Shown: positions 41,996-50,272 of the stretch, one piece after another | Position numbering within the stretch: position 1 is the stretch's first letter | Layout: every line of letters begins with the position of its first letter | Assembly: GCA_963974475.1 (NCBI GenBank) | Contig: CAXBCR010000013.1 | Coordinates: forward strand, 1-64,000 | Reading direction: 5' to 3' | DNA length: 64,000 nucleotides | Source of the DNA: CAJXZP01 sp963974475 | GTDB taxonomy: Bacteria > Bacteroidota > Bacteroidia > Flavobacteriales_G > Salibacteraceae | Notes under the pieces: model-generated | What the model was told of the DNA's origin: nothing | Seen by the model: only the letters and a program-made list of their open reading frames with translations | Databases searched by the model: none | Position numbers and translations under genes: made by a program

Positions 41996-42352
41996 CATAG
42001 TTTGTTGGAATGTCCGAATCATTATAAATTCGGTGAATGATACCTAGGCAGCAAAATACAAAATATTATACATTCTGTAAAATGAACAAAGGTTAACCTA
42101 CTTAAATATACCAATCTGTAAGCACTTTTTGTTGAATTAAATTTAACCAAAAGTTGGATTTAAAAAATTGCAAGTGTTGGATACCAAACTATAATTTTCA
42201 AAGACTGTCCTAGGTTAATTTAAGGCAGTTATAATTAATAAAAACACCAAATTATGCTAATAGCTTTTTCTGTTTCTTGTACATAATATATGGCACCTTT
42301 AGTGTTTGTTTGCTATAGCAAGGAAATTGAATCTATACGTTTTGTAGAAAAA
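41996..42352. other. Intergenic region without a recognised gene
   Basis: 357 AT-rich bases between the S41 gene and the SpoIIAA-like gene. A near-match promoter (TATTTTG) for the S41 gene lies near 42055. A palindrome GGTTAACC occurs near 42093. A plus-strand open frame that begins at 42290 runs mostly antisense to the SpoIIAA-like gene and is not credible. No structured RNA pattern was seen. Confidence 0.5.
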
Positions 42353-42733
42353 TTAAGCCATTTCATTAGCAATCCATTGCACAGCCGCATCAACAGAAGA
42401 AAAGGGTCTTATGTTCAATTCTTTTTCTTGTTGCTGGCCAATAAACGGATAAACAATCACCTCTGGAGAAATGGAAACGACTGCTATTTTTACTCTTTTG
42501 AATATTTTTTTATTTTTGAGATACATAATTATTCGTCTAAAACCACCCATATTCATTTTAAAATCGCAATTCAGCAAGTTAATAATAACCCCTCTTGATT
42601 GGTCATTTATAAGATCCTTTGCAAACATATTATCCCAAGATGCTAATACTTCTTGGGCGCCTACTGTATTCGAAAATTTTTTGATTATTATGCCTTCCGG
42701 ATAGCCGTCAGGTCTTTCATACATTACTGTCAT
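42353..42733 (-). CDS. SpoIIAA/STAS-like domain protein
   Basis: 126 residues. Alternating strands and helices with GVIINLLNCDFKMN, FKRVKIAVVSISPEVIVYPFI and a C-terminal FSSVDAAVQWIANEM helix match the SpoIIAA-like (STAS superfamily) proteins of Bacteroidetes. There is no obvious phosphorylatable Ser. These proteins are common but uncharacterised. Two in-frame Met (residues 1 and 4) are possible starts. It has its own promoter box upstream. Confidence 0.65.
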   Translation of the reverse strand: MTVMYERPDGYPEGIIIKKFSNTVGAQEVLASWDNMFAKDLINDQSRGVIINLLNCDFKMNMGGFRRIIMYLKNKKIFKRVKIAVVSISPEVIVYPFIGQQQEKELNIRPFSSVDAAVQWIANEMA

Positions 42734-42761
42734 TCCTTTCTACAGATTGGTTTTACTCCTT

Positions 42762-42769
42762 CAAAATTA
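42762..42769 (-). promoter_or_regulatory. -7 promoter box TAATTTTG for the SpoIIAA-like gene
   Basis: Exact TAnnTTTG match on the minus strand, 28 bases before the first ATG of the gene. Confidence 0.5.
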
Positions 42770-42988
42770 AGGAATTTATTTTTTTACTGTTTCACACCCG
42801 TTCTCTAAAATGAAGGAAATAGGTAAATAACCTCCCATTTTTTTAACGCATCCAACTGAAGACCAACTCAATTTATCCATTTTGTGAAATTTTTTAAGCG
42901 CAATTCAAACCCATATTTTATTGCTCTTATTCATTCAAAAGGATGTTCTTTTGTGGGTTAGCTAAAATGGCTCTGTAAATCAATTTCA

Positions 42989-43756
42989 ATGAACAAAACG
43001 GAATTAACAGATTTTTTAAATGAAAAAGCGGCTTATTATGAAACATTGGACTTCATTTCGTCCGATCCTATTCAAATTCCGCATTTGTTTTCACAAAAAG
43101 AGGATATTGAGATAGCCGGATTTCTAGCCGCTACCATTGCTTGGGGGCAGCGACCTACCATTATTAGGAATGCGACTTTTTTGGTGGAAACCATGGATAT
43201 GGCACCATATGATTTTATCGCAAATTTCACCGAAGATGATTTGGAACCTTTCTCAAATTTCAAACATCGGACTTTCAATTTTGAGGATTTGAAAACCTTT
43301 TTTTACGCGCTTCAAAACTTGTATAAAAACGAGGGAGGATTGGAGGCTGCATTATCTGAATATCCAGAAGATATGGCTAAAAACATTTCAACCTTTAAAG
43401 AAAAATTCTTTACAGTTGCACATCAACCTAGGACCCATAAACATGTTTCCGACCCACTTAAAGGCTCTGCCGCAAAGCGTATTAATATGTATTTACGATG
43501 GATGACTCGCTCCGCTAAAGGGGGCGTTGATTTTGGGATTTGGACCAAGCTTTCTTCTTCAAATTTGTATTTGCCATTAGATGTTCATACCGCAAATGTA
43601 TCGCGCAAATTGGGAATACTTAAACGTAAACAAAACGATTGGAAAGCTTTGACCGAGGTGATGGATACCTTACAGCGTCTTGATCCAGTGGATCCGGTGA
43701 AATATGATTTTGCTTTATTTGGATTAGGTGTTTTTGAAGGGTTTGGAAAATCATAA
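42989..43756 (+). CDS. TIGR02757/DUF2400 family protein
   Basis: 255 residues. Family blocks IAGFLAATIAWGQRPTII near the start, YLRWMTR and LYLPLDVHTANVSRKLGI near the end. The final part has the helix-hairpin-helix-GPD look of the DNA glycosylase superfamily (PLDVHT, then KYDFALFGLG). A DNA-repair role is inferred from this resemblance only. The terminator stem lies partly inside its last codons. Confidence 0.85.
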   Translation: MNKTELTDFLNEKAAYYETLDFISSDPIQIPHLFSQKEDIEIAGFLAATIAWGQRPTIIRNATFLVETMDMAPYDFIANFTEDDLEPFSNFKHRTFNFEDLKTFFYALQNLYKNEGGLEAALSEYPEDMAKNISTFKEKFFTVAHQPRTHKHVSDPLKGSAAKRINMYLRWMTRSAKGGVDFGIWTKLSSSNLYLPLDVHTANVSRKLGILKRKQNDWKALTEVMDTLQRLDPVDPVKYDFALFGLGVFEGFGKS

Positions 43757-43770
43757 TCCAAACCCTTCAA
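43734..43770 (+). terminator. Terminator embedded in the 3' end of the TIGR02757 gene
   Basis: Perfect 14-base stem TTGAAGGGTTTGGA / TCCAAACCCTTCAA. The left arm codes the last residues (EGFG) and the TAA stop is in the loop. A short T-run (tactttttac) follows on the plus strand. It protects the convergent DHS-like gene, which stops 7 bases further. Confidence 0.8.
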
Positions 43771-43776
43771 TACTTT

Positions 43777-44751
43777 TTACCAGCCTAATAAATAGGCGAA
43801 TATTAACGGAGCAACAATGGTCGCATCCGATTCAATTATATATTTTGGCGTATCAATTCCTAGTTTTCCCCATGTAATTTTTTCGTTAGGAACTGCACCC
43901 GAATACGAGCCATAGCTGGTAGTAGAGTCGGAAATTTGGCAAAAATAACTCCAAAAAGAAACGTTTTCTTCTTCTAAATCTTGCGCAAGCATTGGTACCA
44001 CACAAATTGGGAAATCGCCAGCAATTCCACCGCCTATTTGAAAAAAACCAATATCATTTCCATCGGTGTTTTTCATATACCAATTGGCTAAAAACGTCAT
44101 ATATTCAATACCTGTTTTCATGGTAGAAGGAAGCAATTCACCTTTAAGGCAATAGGAAGCGAAAATGTTTCCCATGGTTGAATCTTCCCATCCAGGAACC
44201 ACAATCGGAATATTTTTTTCGGCCGCAGCCAACATCCAAGAGTCTGCAGGATCGATTTCATAATATTCTTCTAGCACTCCAGAAATCAATAATTTATACA
44301 TGAATTCATGCGGAAAAAATCGTTCCCCATTTAGTTCTGCATCTTTCCAAATATCATACACATGGGTTTGTAATCTTCTAAAGGCTTCCTCCTCTGGAAT
44401 ACACGTATCGGTCACCCTATTTAACCCTTTTTCTAATAAGTCCCATTCTTCTTGCGGGCTTAAATCACGGTAATTAGGCACTCTTTTATAATAAGAATGA
44501 GCCACCAAATTCATGATATCCTCTTCTAAATTAGCACCTGTACAAGAAATTATTTGCACTTTATCTTGCCGTATCATTTCGGCAAACGATTTACCTAACT
44601 CACCAGTACTCATTGCTCCTGCAAGGGTAACCATCATTTTATTGCCTTTTTTTAATTGCTGATCATAAGCAATTGCAGCATCTACTACGGTAGCTGAATT
44701 AAAATGCTTGAAATGTTTTAGCATAAATTCGCTAATTGGTCCTTTAGTCAT
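43777..44751 (-). CDS. Deoxyhypusine synthase-like polyamine enzyme
   Basis: 324 residues from MTKGPISEFML; this Met overlaps the agmatinase stop by 8 bases, and the longer frame to 44826 lies inside that gene. It has the DHS fold signatures VVDAA, GAMSTGELG, SCTGANLEEDI, PGWEDSTMGN and a late WGKLGIDTP. In eukaryotic DHS the catalytic Lys follows GGG in GGGVVKHH; here the loop is GGGIAGDFP, with Gly245 at the Lys position. Bacteria lack eIF5A, so the substrate must differ. Position behind arginine decarboxylase and agmatinase suggests aminobutyl or aminopropyl transfer to make a polyamine such as homospermidine; this is inference. Confidence 0.85.
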   Translation of the reverse strand: MTKGPISEFMLKHFKHFNSATVVDAAIAYDQQLKKGNKMMVTLAGAMSTGELGKSFAEMIRQDKVQIISCTGANLEEDIMNLVAHSYYKRVPNYRDLSPQEEWDLLEKGLNRVTDTCIPEEEAFRRLQTHVYDIWKDAELNGERFFPHEFMYKLLISGVLEEYYEIDPADSWMLAAAEKNIPIVVPGWEDSTMGNIFASYCLKGELLPSTMKTGIEYMTFLANWYMKNTDGNDIGFFQIGGGIAGDFPICVVPMLAQDLEEENVSFWSYFCQISDSTTSYGSYSGAVPNEKITWGKLGIDTPKYIIESDATIVAPLIFAYLLGW

Positions 44752-45601
44752 TGTATTTAAATTTATAAGAAAGAAGTTTATAATATAATTTGGCAACCAA
44801 AAAATTAGGTGCCTTGGCATTTTCAATTGGGGCTAATTCAACAATATCAAAACCAACCACATTGCATTCTTGGAACACCTTTTTTAAATATCTAATGGTG
44901 GTATTCCAATCAAGCCCACCCGGCTCTGGAGTTCCAGTAGATGGCATAATGGATGGGTCAAATACATCCAAATCAATGGTGATATACACATCATCCGTAA
45001 ATTTATTGATAGATTTCTCCATCCAAGCGGTATTTCCGTACATATCTTCAGCCAAAAAGCATTTAGATTTATCCCAATAAGGCAATTCAGTACTATCCAT
45101 ACTTCGAATTCCTACTTGAATTAAATTGGTGCTTTTACTTGCTGCATGTAAGGCGCAGGCATGATTAAACTTAGACCCGTTGTAACTTTCACGAAGGTCG
45201 GCATGAGCATCCAACTGTAAAACAGTCAAATTCTTGTACTTTTCCGAAAATCCTTTTATCACGCCAATACTCACAGAATGTTCTCCTCCCAAAAAGGTAG
45301 GAAACTTATCCATTTTAAGAATTTCATTTACTTTTCCATGCACGACATCGGTCATCGATTCTGGCCATCTTTTTTCAAGAATGGATGGCAAAATATGAAT
45401 CCCATTGGTATATACTTCCGAATCGGTTTCTATATCATACAACTCCATATTTTCCGATGCTTCGATAAAAGCTCCAAGTGCTTTATCTGCTCCTTTTCCC
45501 CATGTACTTGTGCCATCATAAGGAATGGGCAATAACACTACCTTCGATTTTTCGAAATTGGTAAATTCGTCTGAAAGACCTCCAAATTTTAATTGACTCA
45601 T
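44744..45601 (-). CDS. speB: Agmatinase (arginase-family ureohydrolase)
   Basis: 285 residues with the complete Mn2+ site: GGEHSVS, QLDAHADL, and ITIDLDVFDPS, plus STGTPEPGG, then VGFDIVELAP. It would convert agmatine to putrescine and urea. The start overlaps the arginine decarboxylase stop in ATGA, so the two are translationally coupled. Arginase or guanidinobutyrase activity cannot be ruled out by sequence, but the upstream arginine decarboxylase supports agmatinase. Confidence 0.88.
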   Translation of the reverse strand: MSQLKFGGLSDEFTNFEKSKVVLLPIPYDGTSTWGKGADKALGAFIEASENMELYDIETDSEVYTNGIHILPSILEKRWPESMTDVVHGKVNEILKMDKFPTFLGGEHSVSIGVIKGFSEKYKNLTVLQLDAHADLRESYNGSKFNHACALHAASKSTNLIQVGIRSMDSTELPYWDKSKCFLAEDMYGNTAWMEKSINKFTDDVYITIDLDVFDPSIMPSTGTPEPGGLDWNTTIRYLKKVFQECNVVGFDIVELAPIENAKAPNFLVAKLYYKLLSYKFKYND

Positions 45602-47010
45602 TTATTGTAACCTAAAATGTTAAACATATCGTTTGCAGATTGCTCCTCTCTATACACGTAATCTACAATGTTTCCTTTTTCATCTCTATCCACAATTACG
45701 TGTTTTGGAGCTGGTATTAAACAATGTTTGATTCCTCCATAACCACTAATGGCATCTTGGTAGGCTCCGGTATGAAAGAAGCCTAAATACAACGGCTCTT
45801 TATCTTTATTAGAATGTTTTGGTAATAAAACCTCATGGTTCAAATCTTCAGAATTGTAATAATCTGAATGATCACAACTAATCCCACCAATGTTTACCCG
45901 AGTATATTCATTTTTCCATTTGTTAATAGGAAGCAAAATAAATTTTTCATGAATAGACCAAGCATCCGGAATGGTATTCATCAAACTATTATTGATAATA
46001 TACCAAGTTTCGGTGTCATTTTGTTTTTTCTCTTCGAGCACCTCAAAAATTATGGCGCTTGACTCTCCTACCGTAAATTTTCCAAATTCAGTAAAAATAT
46101 CTGGGTCAGGTACACCACCTTCCTTACAGGCTTTACCAATATTTGCTACTATTTCGTTAATGATGTATTCATAATTATACTCAAAACCCAAGTGATTACG
46201 AATAGGAAATCCTCCCCCTAAATTGAAATAAGTTAAACTCTCTGATTTCTGTTTCAAATTAATGTAAACGCTCATTGCTTTTTGAAACTCGCCCCAATAA
46301 TATAACGAATCTTTAATGCCTGAATCTACAAAGAAATGCAGCATTTTAAGCTCTACATTTTTATTTTTCTCTATTTTTTTCAAGAAAAAATGTTCAATTT
46401 CATTAGGTCGCATTCCTAATCTAGAAGTGTAATATGATGACTGTGCTTCCTCATTAATAGCCATACGGATACCCAGTTTAACTACCACATTGGTTTTAAT
46501 TTTACACAATCTATCATATTCCGTTTCACTGTCCAAAACGATAATAGAATTGGTAAAACCTAACTCTTGAAGTTTGATTATTTTTTCAAGATATCCTTTG
46601 GTTTTATATCCATTGTGAACAATAAATCGGCTTTTGTCAAACTTACCTTCCGCATGTAAACTTAAAATCAAATCGATATCAAACTCGGAAGAGGTTTCCA
46701 AGTTAACCTTAAATTTAAGCGCTTCGCTTACTACATGTTGAAAGTGATTGCATTTAGTACAAAAACAAAAGTGGTAATTACCACCGTAATTATTGTTTTT
46801 TATGGCTCTTTGAAAAAGGTTTCTTGCCTTTTTTATTTGATCACCAATTTTGGGTAGGTAGATAAATTTAAAGGGTGTTCCATGTTTTTCAATTAAATAT
46901 TTCATAGATACGCCATGAAATGTTAAGGATTCATCTCTCAAATCAAAACCCTCCTGAGGGAAGTAATAGCTTTGTTCAATTAAATCGAAATACGAATTTT
47001 TCATTTTCAT
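45598..47010 (-). CDS. speA: Arginine decarboxylase (alanine-racemase-fold type)
   Basis: 470 residues of the short Bacteroidetes form. The PLP Lys is in FCFCTKCNHF, the phosphate-binding glycine block is NLGGGFPIRN, and the C-terminal FHTGAYQDAISGYGGIKHCLIP region forms the active-site dimer interface. It lacks the inserted domains of the roughly 650-residue E. coli SpeA. It makes agmatine from arginine and begins the speA-speB-DHS operon. Confidence 0.88.
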   Translation of the reverse strand: MKMKNSYFDLIEQSYYFPQEGFDLRDESLTFHGVSMKYLIEKHGTPFKFIYLPKIGDQIKKARNLFQRAIKNNNYGGNYHFCFCTKCNHFQHVVSEALKFKVNLETSSEFDIDLILSLHAEGKFDKSRFIVHNGYKTKGYLEKIIKLQELGFTNSIIVLDSETEYDRLCKIKTNVVVKLGIRMAINEEAQSSYYTSRLGMRPNEIEHFFLKKIEKNKNVELKMLHFFVDSGIKDSLYYWGEFQKAMSVYINLKQKSESLTYFNLGGGFPIRNHLGFEYNYEYIINEIVANIGKACKEGGVPDPDIFTEFGKFTVGESSAIIFEVLEEKKQNDTETWYIINNSLMNTIPDAWSIHEKFILLPINKWKNEYTRVNIGGISCDHSDYYNSEDLNHEVLLPKHSNKDKEPLYLGFFHTGAYQDAISGYGGIKHCLIPAPKHVIVDRDEKGNIVDYVYREEQSANDMFNILGYNK

Positions 47011-47030
47011 TTTTAGTTACTATTATTACT

Positions 47031-47186
47031 TTAAATAAAACCCGATAACCCTTTGATATCAAGAATTAATTCGGTTTTAGAAGGGATATTTCTACCCAAT
47101 ACACTGGCATTATGATGGCTACGGAAAGCAGCTGTTTTTTTGCTTTCAGCCCATATCAAACTTATCATGTCATTATGATTTTTCAT
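47031..47186 (-). CDS. Possible 51-residue leader or microprotein upstream of speA
   Basis: ATG at 47186 opens 51 codons ending 20 bases before the speA start. The product begins MKNHNDMISLIWAESKK and ends KGLSGFI. Composition looks protein-like (charged N-terminal helix, Gly-containing end), but I know no relative. It could be a translated leader for the polyamine operon or a chance frame. Confidence 0.3.
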   Translation of the reverse strand: MKNHNDMISLIWAESKKTAAFRSHHNASVLGRNIPSKTELILDIKGLSGFI

Positions 47187-47210
47187 AAAACTAGATTTAC
47201 GTTCTTACTA

Positions 47211-47235
47211 TTCAATAGCTCTTAACACTATTGAA
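47211..47235. promoter_or_regulatory. Inverted repeat upstream of the speA operon
   Basis: Perfect 8-base arms TTCAATAG / CTATTGAA with a 9-base spacer, about 200 bases before speA and 25 bases before the small frame. It could be an operator. It carries no T-tract, so it is not a terminator. Confidence 0.35.
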
Positions 47236-47299
47236 ATTGAATACTTGATACATGTGACGAATAAATTCACTCACACATAAATACCTATGTATTAATCAC

Positions 47300-47728
47300 T
47301 TATTTCTTGCTCTTAAATATTCGTTCTGGATTTTCAAAAGTTTTAAACTCAATGGCATATCCGCTTGGATCTTCCAAAAACATACTTTTTTGTTCCCCTA
47401 CCTCTCCAAGAAAAGCAATATGTGGCTCTATAACAAAGGGCACCTTATTCTGGCGTAATTTTTCTTCCAAAGCCGTCCATTCGTCCCAAGGCAAAATAGC
47501 TCCAAAGTGGATAATAGGGTAAGTAGAATCATTTCTCCAAATTGACTCCATATTAGTTACAAATTTTGCATTTTCTGTAGCCGTAAGTTGATGTCCATAA
47601 AAATTGAAATCGACCCAATACATGGCTGATCTGCCCATTTTACATCCAAGTATACCTGAATAAAAATCAATGGTGGCTTTTAAATCCTTTACCGGAAAAG
47701 CCAAATGAAAAGGAGTGTTTTTTTTCAT
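47300..47728 (-). CDS. VOC superfamily (glyoxalase/bleomycin-resistance) protein
   Basis: 142 residues of one or two beta-alpha-beta-beta-beta modules. Begins FHLAFPVKDLKATIDFYSGILGC, has YPIIHFGAILPWDEW and ends FLEDPSGYAIEFK, with metal-ligand-type His and Glu positions (HLAF, HFGA, IEFK). The EDPSGYAIEFK ending is typical of ring-cleaving or glyoxalase-like members. Substrate unknown. The next gene on this strand starts 10 bases upstream. Confidence 0.8.
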   Translation of the reverse strand: MKKNTPFHLAFPVKDLKATIDFYSGILGCKMGRSAMYWVDFNFYGHQLTATENAKFVTNMESIWRNDSTYPIIHFGAILPWDEWTALEEKLRQNKVPFVIEPHIAFLGEVGEQKSMFLEDPSGYAIEFKTFENPERIFKSKK

Positions 47729-47738
47729 AATTGCTTAA

Positions 47739-47993
47739 TTAATAATCATCTAAAAAATGAAACTTGCTAGATTCGTCCAAATCCAATTTCCAGGATTTGT
47801 CCACTTTCTTGTGTTCCTTATTATCCATAACAATAAGGAATTGAATTCCGTGATTAAGCCATAAATAGGCTTTATAATTCACATTTTTTAATTTGAATGA
47901 AGTACTCTTAGTTTCTTCATTAAAAATTGCCATTTCCAAATCACTCTTTTGTGCTGAAGTTAACTTGGAATACTTTTTCATAACACTATACAT
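47739..47993 (-). CDS. Small conserved-looking hypothetical protein
   Basis: 84 residues, mixed charge. N-terminal helix (MKKYSKLTSAQKSDLEMAIFNE) is followed by strands KAYLWLNHGIQFLIVM and ends FHFLDDY. It lies immediately before the VOC gene and diverges from the Lrp gene. Not recognised. Confidence 0.5.
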   Translation of the reverse strand: MYSVMKKYSKLTSAQKSDLEMAIFNEETKSTSFKLKNVNYKAYLWLNHGIQFLIVMDNKEHKKVDKSWKLDLDESSKFHFLDDY

Positions 47994-48002
47994 GGTAAAA
48001 TA

Positions 48003-48049
48003 TATTGATAAATTCTATTGCAAGTAACAATATTTAGAGTTTATCAATA
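48003..48049. promoter_or_regulatory. Long imperfect palindrome in the Lrp divergent promoter region
   Basis: Arms TATTGATAAA / TTTATCAATA are perfect, with inner ATTG / CAAT repeats, over 47 bases. It lies between the 84-residue gene and the Lrp gene. Lrp-family proteins usually bind arrays of such A/T palindromes near their own promoter, so autoregulation is likely. Confidence 0.55.
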
Positions 48050-48091
48050 CTGATATTCTTCATAAATGATAATTAAATCTATATTTTAACA

Positions 48092-48099
48092 TATTTTTG
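48092..48099 (+). promoter_or_regulatory. -7 promoter box TATTTTTG for the Lrp gene
   Basis: Exact TAnnTTTG match 17 bases before the Lrp start codon and 43 bases after the palindrome. Confidence 0.6.
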
Positions 48100-48115
48100 G
48101 ATAAAAACAATAATT

Positions 48116-48568
48116 ATGGATAATGTTGATATTAAAATCCTTGAATTTCTCCAAAATGATGCCAAATTGACGGCTAAAGAAATGGCAGCCAAACTTAATC
48201 TTACCCCTACGCCCATCTATGAAAGAATAAAAAAAATGGAACGATTAGGCATTATTAAAAGTTATGTAGCCATTTTAGATGCGGAAAAGGTAAAAAAAGG
48301 GCTTACTGTTTTTTTAAATATCAGTATCAAGGAGCACCAATTTGAACCACGACAAAAGTTTTTGGACCAGATAAAAAGTTTACCCGAAGTTATCGAGTTG
48401 TACCACACCTCGGGTTCTCACGATTTTTTGGCCAAGGTGCGTTTTTCGAATGTTAAGGAATACCGAAATTTCTTAGTGAATGAAGTCACTGCGCTCCAAA
48501 ATGTGGGTGACATTGACAGTCAAATCGTACTAGAGGGAATAAAAGAAAATACGGCTATTCCGCTCTAG
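48116..48568 (+). CDS. Lrp/AsnC family transcriptional regulator
   Basis: 150 residues. N-terminal winged HTH (VDIKILEFLQNDAKLTAKEMA, then LTPTPIYERIKKME) and a C-terminal RAM ligand/oligomerisation domain (KSLPEVIELYHTSGSHDFLAKV). Likely senses an amino acid. The palindrome upstream suggests autorepression. The divergent genes and the arginine-decarboxylase operon about 1 kb away are candidate targets, as inference. Confidence 0.92.
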   Translation: MDNVDIKILEFLQNDAKLTAKEMAAKLNLTPTPIYERIKKMERLGIIKSYVAILDAEKVKKGLTVFLNISIKEHQFEPRQKFLDQIKSLPEVIELYHTSGSHDFLAKVRFSNVKEYRNFLVNEVTALQNVGDIDSQIVLEGIKENTAIPL

Positions 48569-48677
48569 CAAGCAACGTTTTGCTTCAACAAACAGTCTAT
48601 CCTAAAAAATGCAAAAATTAGAAGTGTTGCCCATTTTTATATTGCATTTTTGACCACAATCAAATTAAAAATAAATT

Positions 48678-50183
48678 ATGAAATTTCCCATTTTATCATT
48701 TTTAGCTATTTTATTATTTGCCAATTATTCGCCCGCATTGGGGCAGGATTCTATTACTAACTTACTCTTAAAAGATACCGTAACCTTAAAAGGAATCATC
48801 GTAGATTTTTCTCACGGTACTCCGCTAGCTTATGCCAACATCGCAATTCAAAACACCTCCAAAGGTTCTATTTCAAATGAAAAAGGGCATTTTATAATTG
48901 ACATCACCGGGTTACAATCTCAAGACTCACTTAGTTTCCAATACATTGGTTACAAAACCAAAACTATTTCGATTGCTGAGTTACAAACTACCTCAACAGT
49001 ATATTTAAAGGAGGACATTCAAAATTTGAAGCAGGTATATGTTTTCGGAAACCCACTAAATGCAAAAGATATTATCAAAAAGGTTATTGAAAACAAAGAT
49101 AAAAACTACATTAGGCAGCCACTTAAAAGCCAGGTTTTTATACGTAACAAAGATGTTTCAGATATTGAGCACTTTGCATTGGATTACAAGAAAAGCTCAT
49201 TTGATGAAATTGATGAAAAGCTCATTGCTTCTATTCCCAATACTGTTCCCAAGCACAGTACTTCTTATACCGATTATTTGGGCTACACTTATTTCGCTAA
49301 AGATGCCAACGATAGCAACCATTTTAAAATTGACCCAATAAAAACGGTGGCACTAAAAGATAAAGACATTGCCGATTTAGAACAAATAGAGTCTGCCTTT
49401 GAAACCATTTTTACAGACACGAAAGAAAAGGAATATTGGAAAGCCAAAAGTGGCTTGCTGGGTAGTAAATTAGAAGTAAACATGCCTGACTCATCTACAG
49501 AAAAAAAAGGACCGGTAACCAGTCGTTATCAATCCATTTTTTCCCATCAACTTCGGTATAGTACTCTAAAAGTAGAAAGCGATTGGGAGTTTTTATATAG
49601 CCCAGGAAAATACAATTTCACGTTGCTAGGAGGAACGCAAGTAAACGGTGAAGATGTATATATTATAGAATTTTCGCCTAAAAAAAGCGGTAGTTTCCAA
49701 GGTCGTGTGTACATTTCCATTAATACTTACGCCATGATTAGAGCTGATTATGAGTATGCTCCGGGTAAAAAAGGTACCGATATTCATTTATTGGGAATAG
49801 GCTACACTGAGAACTATTTTAATGGATCCATTCTATTTGAAAAGAAAAATGAGACGTATGTACTAAAGTATTGTGCTAAAAAAAATGGGACCAAAGTGAG
49901 TATAGACCGGAAATTGGCATTACTCAAAAAACGAGAACGCTTTTTAATTGATAAAACATTAAAAGAAACCAAAGTAGGCCTGGAAATAACGGTAAACACG
50001 GTTGAATCTTTTGAGATTTTAGTATTGAATAACACCGAAATAACGAATCAACAATTCAACAATTTCAACCAGAAAGAGTTTATGAATGTGGTATTTGTGG
50101 ACCAATTTGATGAACAACTATGGAAAGGGTACTCAATCATTGAACCAACCGAACAAATGAGAGCCTATAAAAAAATGGAATAG
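48678..50183 (+). CDS. Exported protein with carboxypeptidase-D regulatory-like domain
   Basis: 501 residues. Signal peptide (FLAILLFANYSPALG), then a beta-sandwich CarboxypepD_reg-like domain at about 35-115 (LKGIIVDFSHGTPLAYANIAI, GSISNEKGHFII, SFQYIGYKTKTI). The rest is a beta-rich domain (GGTQVNGEDVYIIEFSP region) as found in DUF5686-like envelope proteins. No TonB-dependent barrel is present. Role unknown. Confidence 0.8.
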   Translation: MKFPILSFLAILLFANYSPALGQDSITNLLLKDTVTLKGIIVDFSHGTPLAYANIAIQNTSKGSISNEKGHFIIDITGLQSQDSLSFQYIGYKTKTISIAELQTTSTVYLKEDIQNLKQVYVFGNPLNAKDIIKKVIENKDKNYIRQPLKSQVFIRNKDVSDIEHFALDYKKSSFDEIDEKLIASIPNTVPKHSTSYTDYLGYTYFAKDANDSNHFKIDPIKTVALKDKDIADLEQIESAFETIFTDTKEKEYWKAKSGLLGSKLEVNMPDSSTEKKGPVTSRYQSIFSHQLRYSTLKVESDWEFLYSPGKYNFTLLGGTQVNGEDVYIIEFSPKKSGSFQGRVYISINTYAMIRADYEYAPGKKGTDIHLLGIGYTENYFNGSILFEKKNETYVLKYCAKKNGTKVSIDRKLALLKKRERFLIDKTLKETKVGLEITVNTVESFEILVLNNTEITNQQFNNFNQKEFMNVVFVDQFDEQLWKGYSIIEPTEQMRAYKKME

Positions 50184-50244
50184 GAAGATAACAAAAAAAC
50201 TGTTTCCTTTCTTCAAACCATACCCTAGAATCAAAAAGTAAGCG

Positions 50245-50252
50245 TACATTTG
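50245..50252 (+). promoter_or_regulatory. -7 promoter box TACATTTG of the TetR gene
   Basis: Exact TAnnTTTG match, ending on the first base of the operator palindrome. The bound repressor would therefore cover the transcription start. Confidence 0.6.
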
Positions 50253-50267
50253 TGAGTGATTACTCAC
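50252..50267. promoter_or_regulatory. TetR-type operator GTGAGTGATTACTCAC
   Basis: Perfect palindrome with 6-base arms GTGAGT / ACTCAC and a 4-base centre, 5 bases before the ATG of the TetR gene. TetR-family repressors often bind this TGAGTnnnnACTCA type of site next to their own start. Autorepression of the two-gene operon is the natural reading. Confidence 0.75.
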
Positions 50268-50272
50268 TATAT

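Noticed and set aside
42290..42598. 102-residue plus-strand frame
   Set aside because: Mostly antisense to the SpoIIAA-like gene, which has a promoter box and family features.
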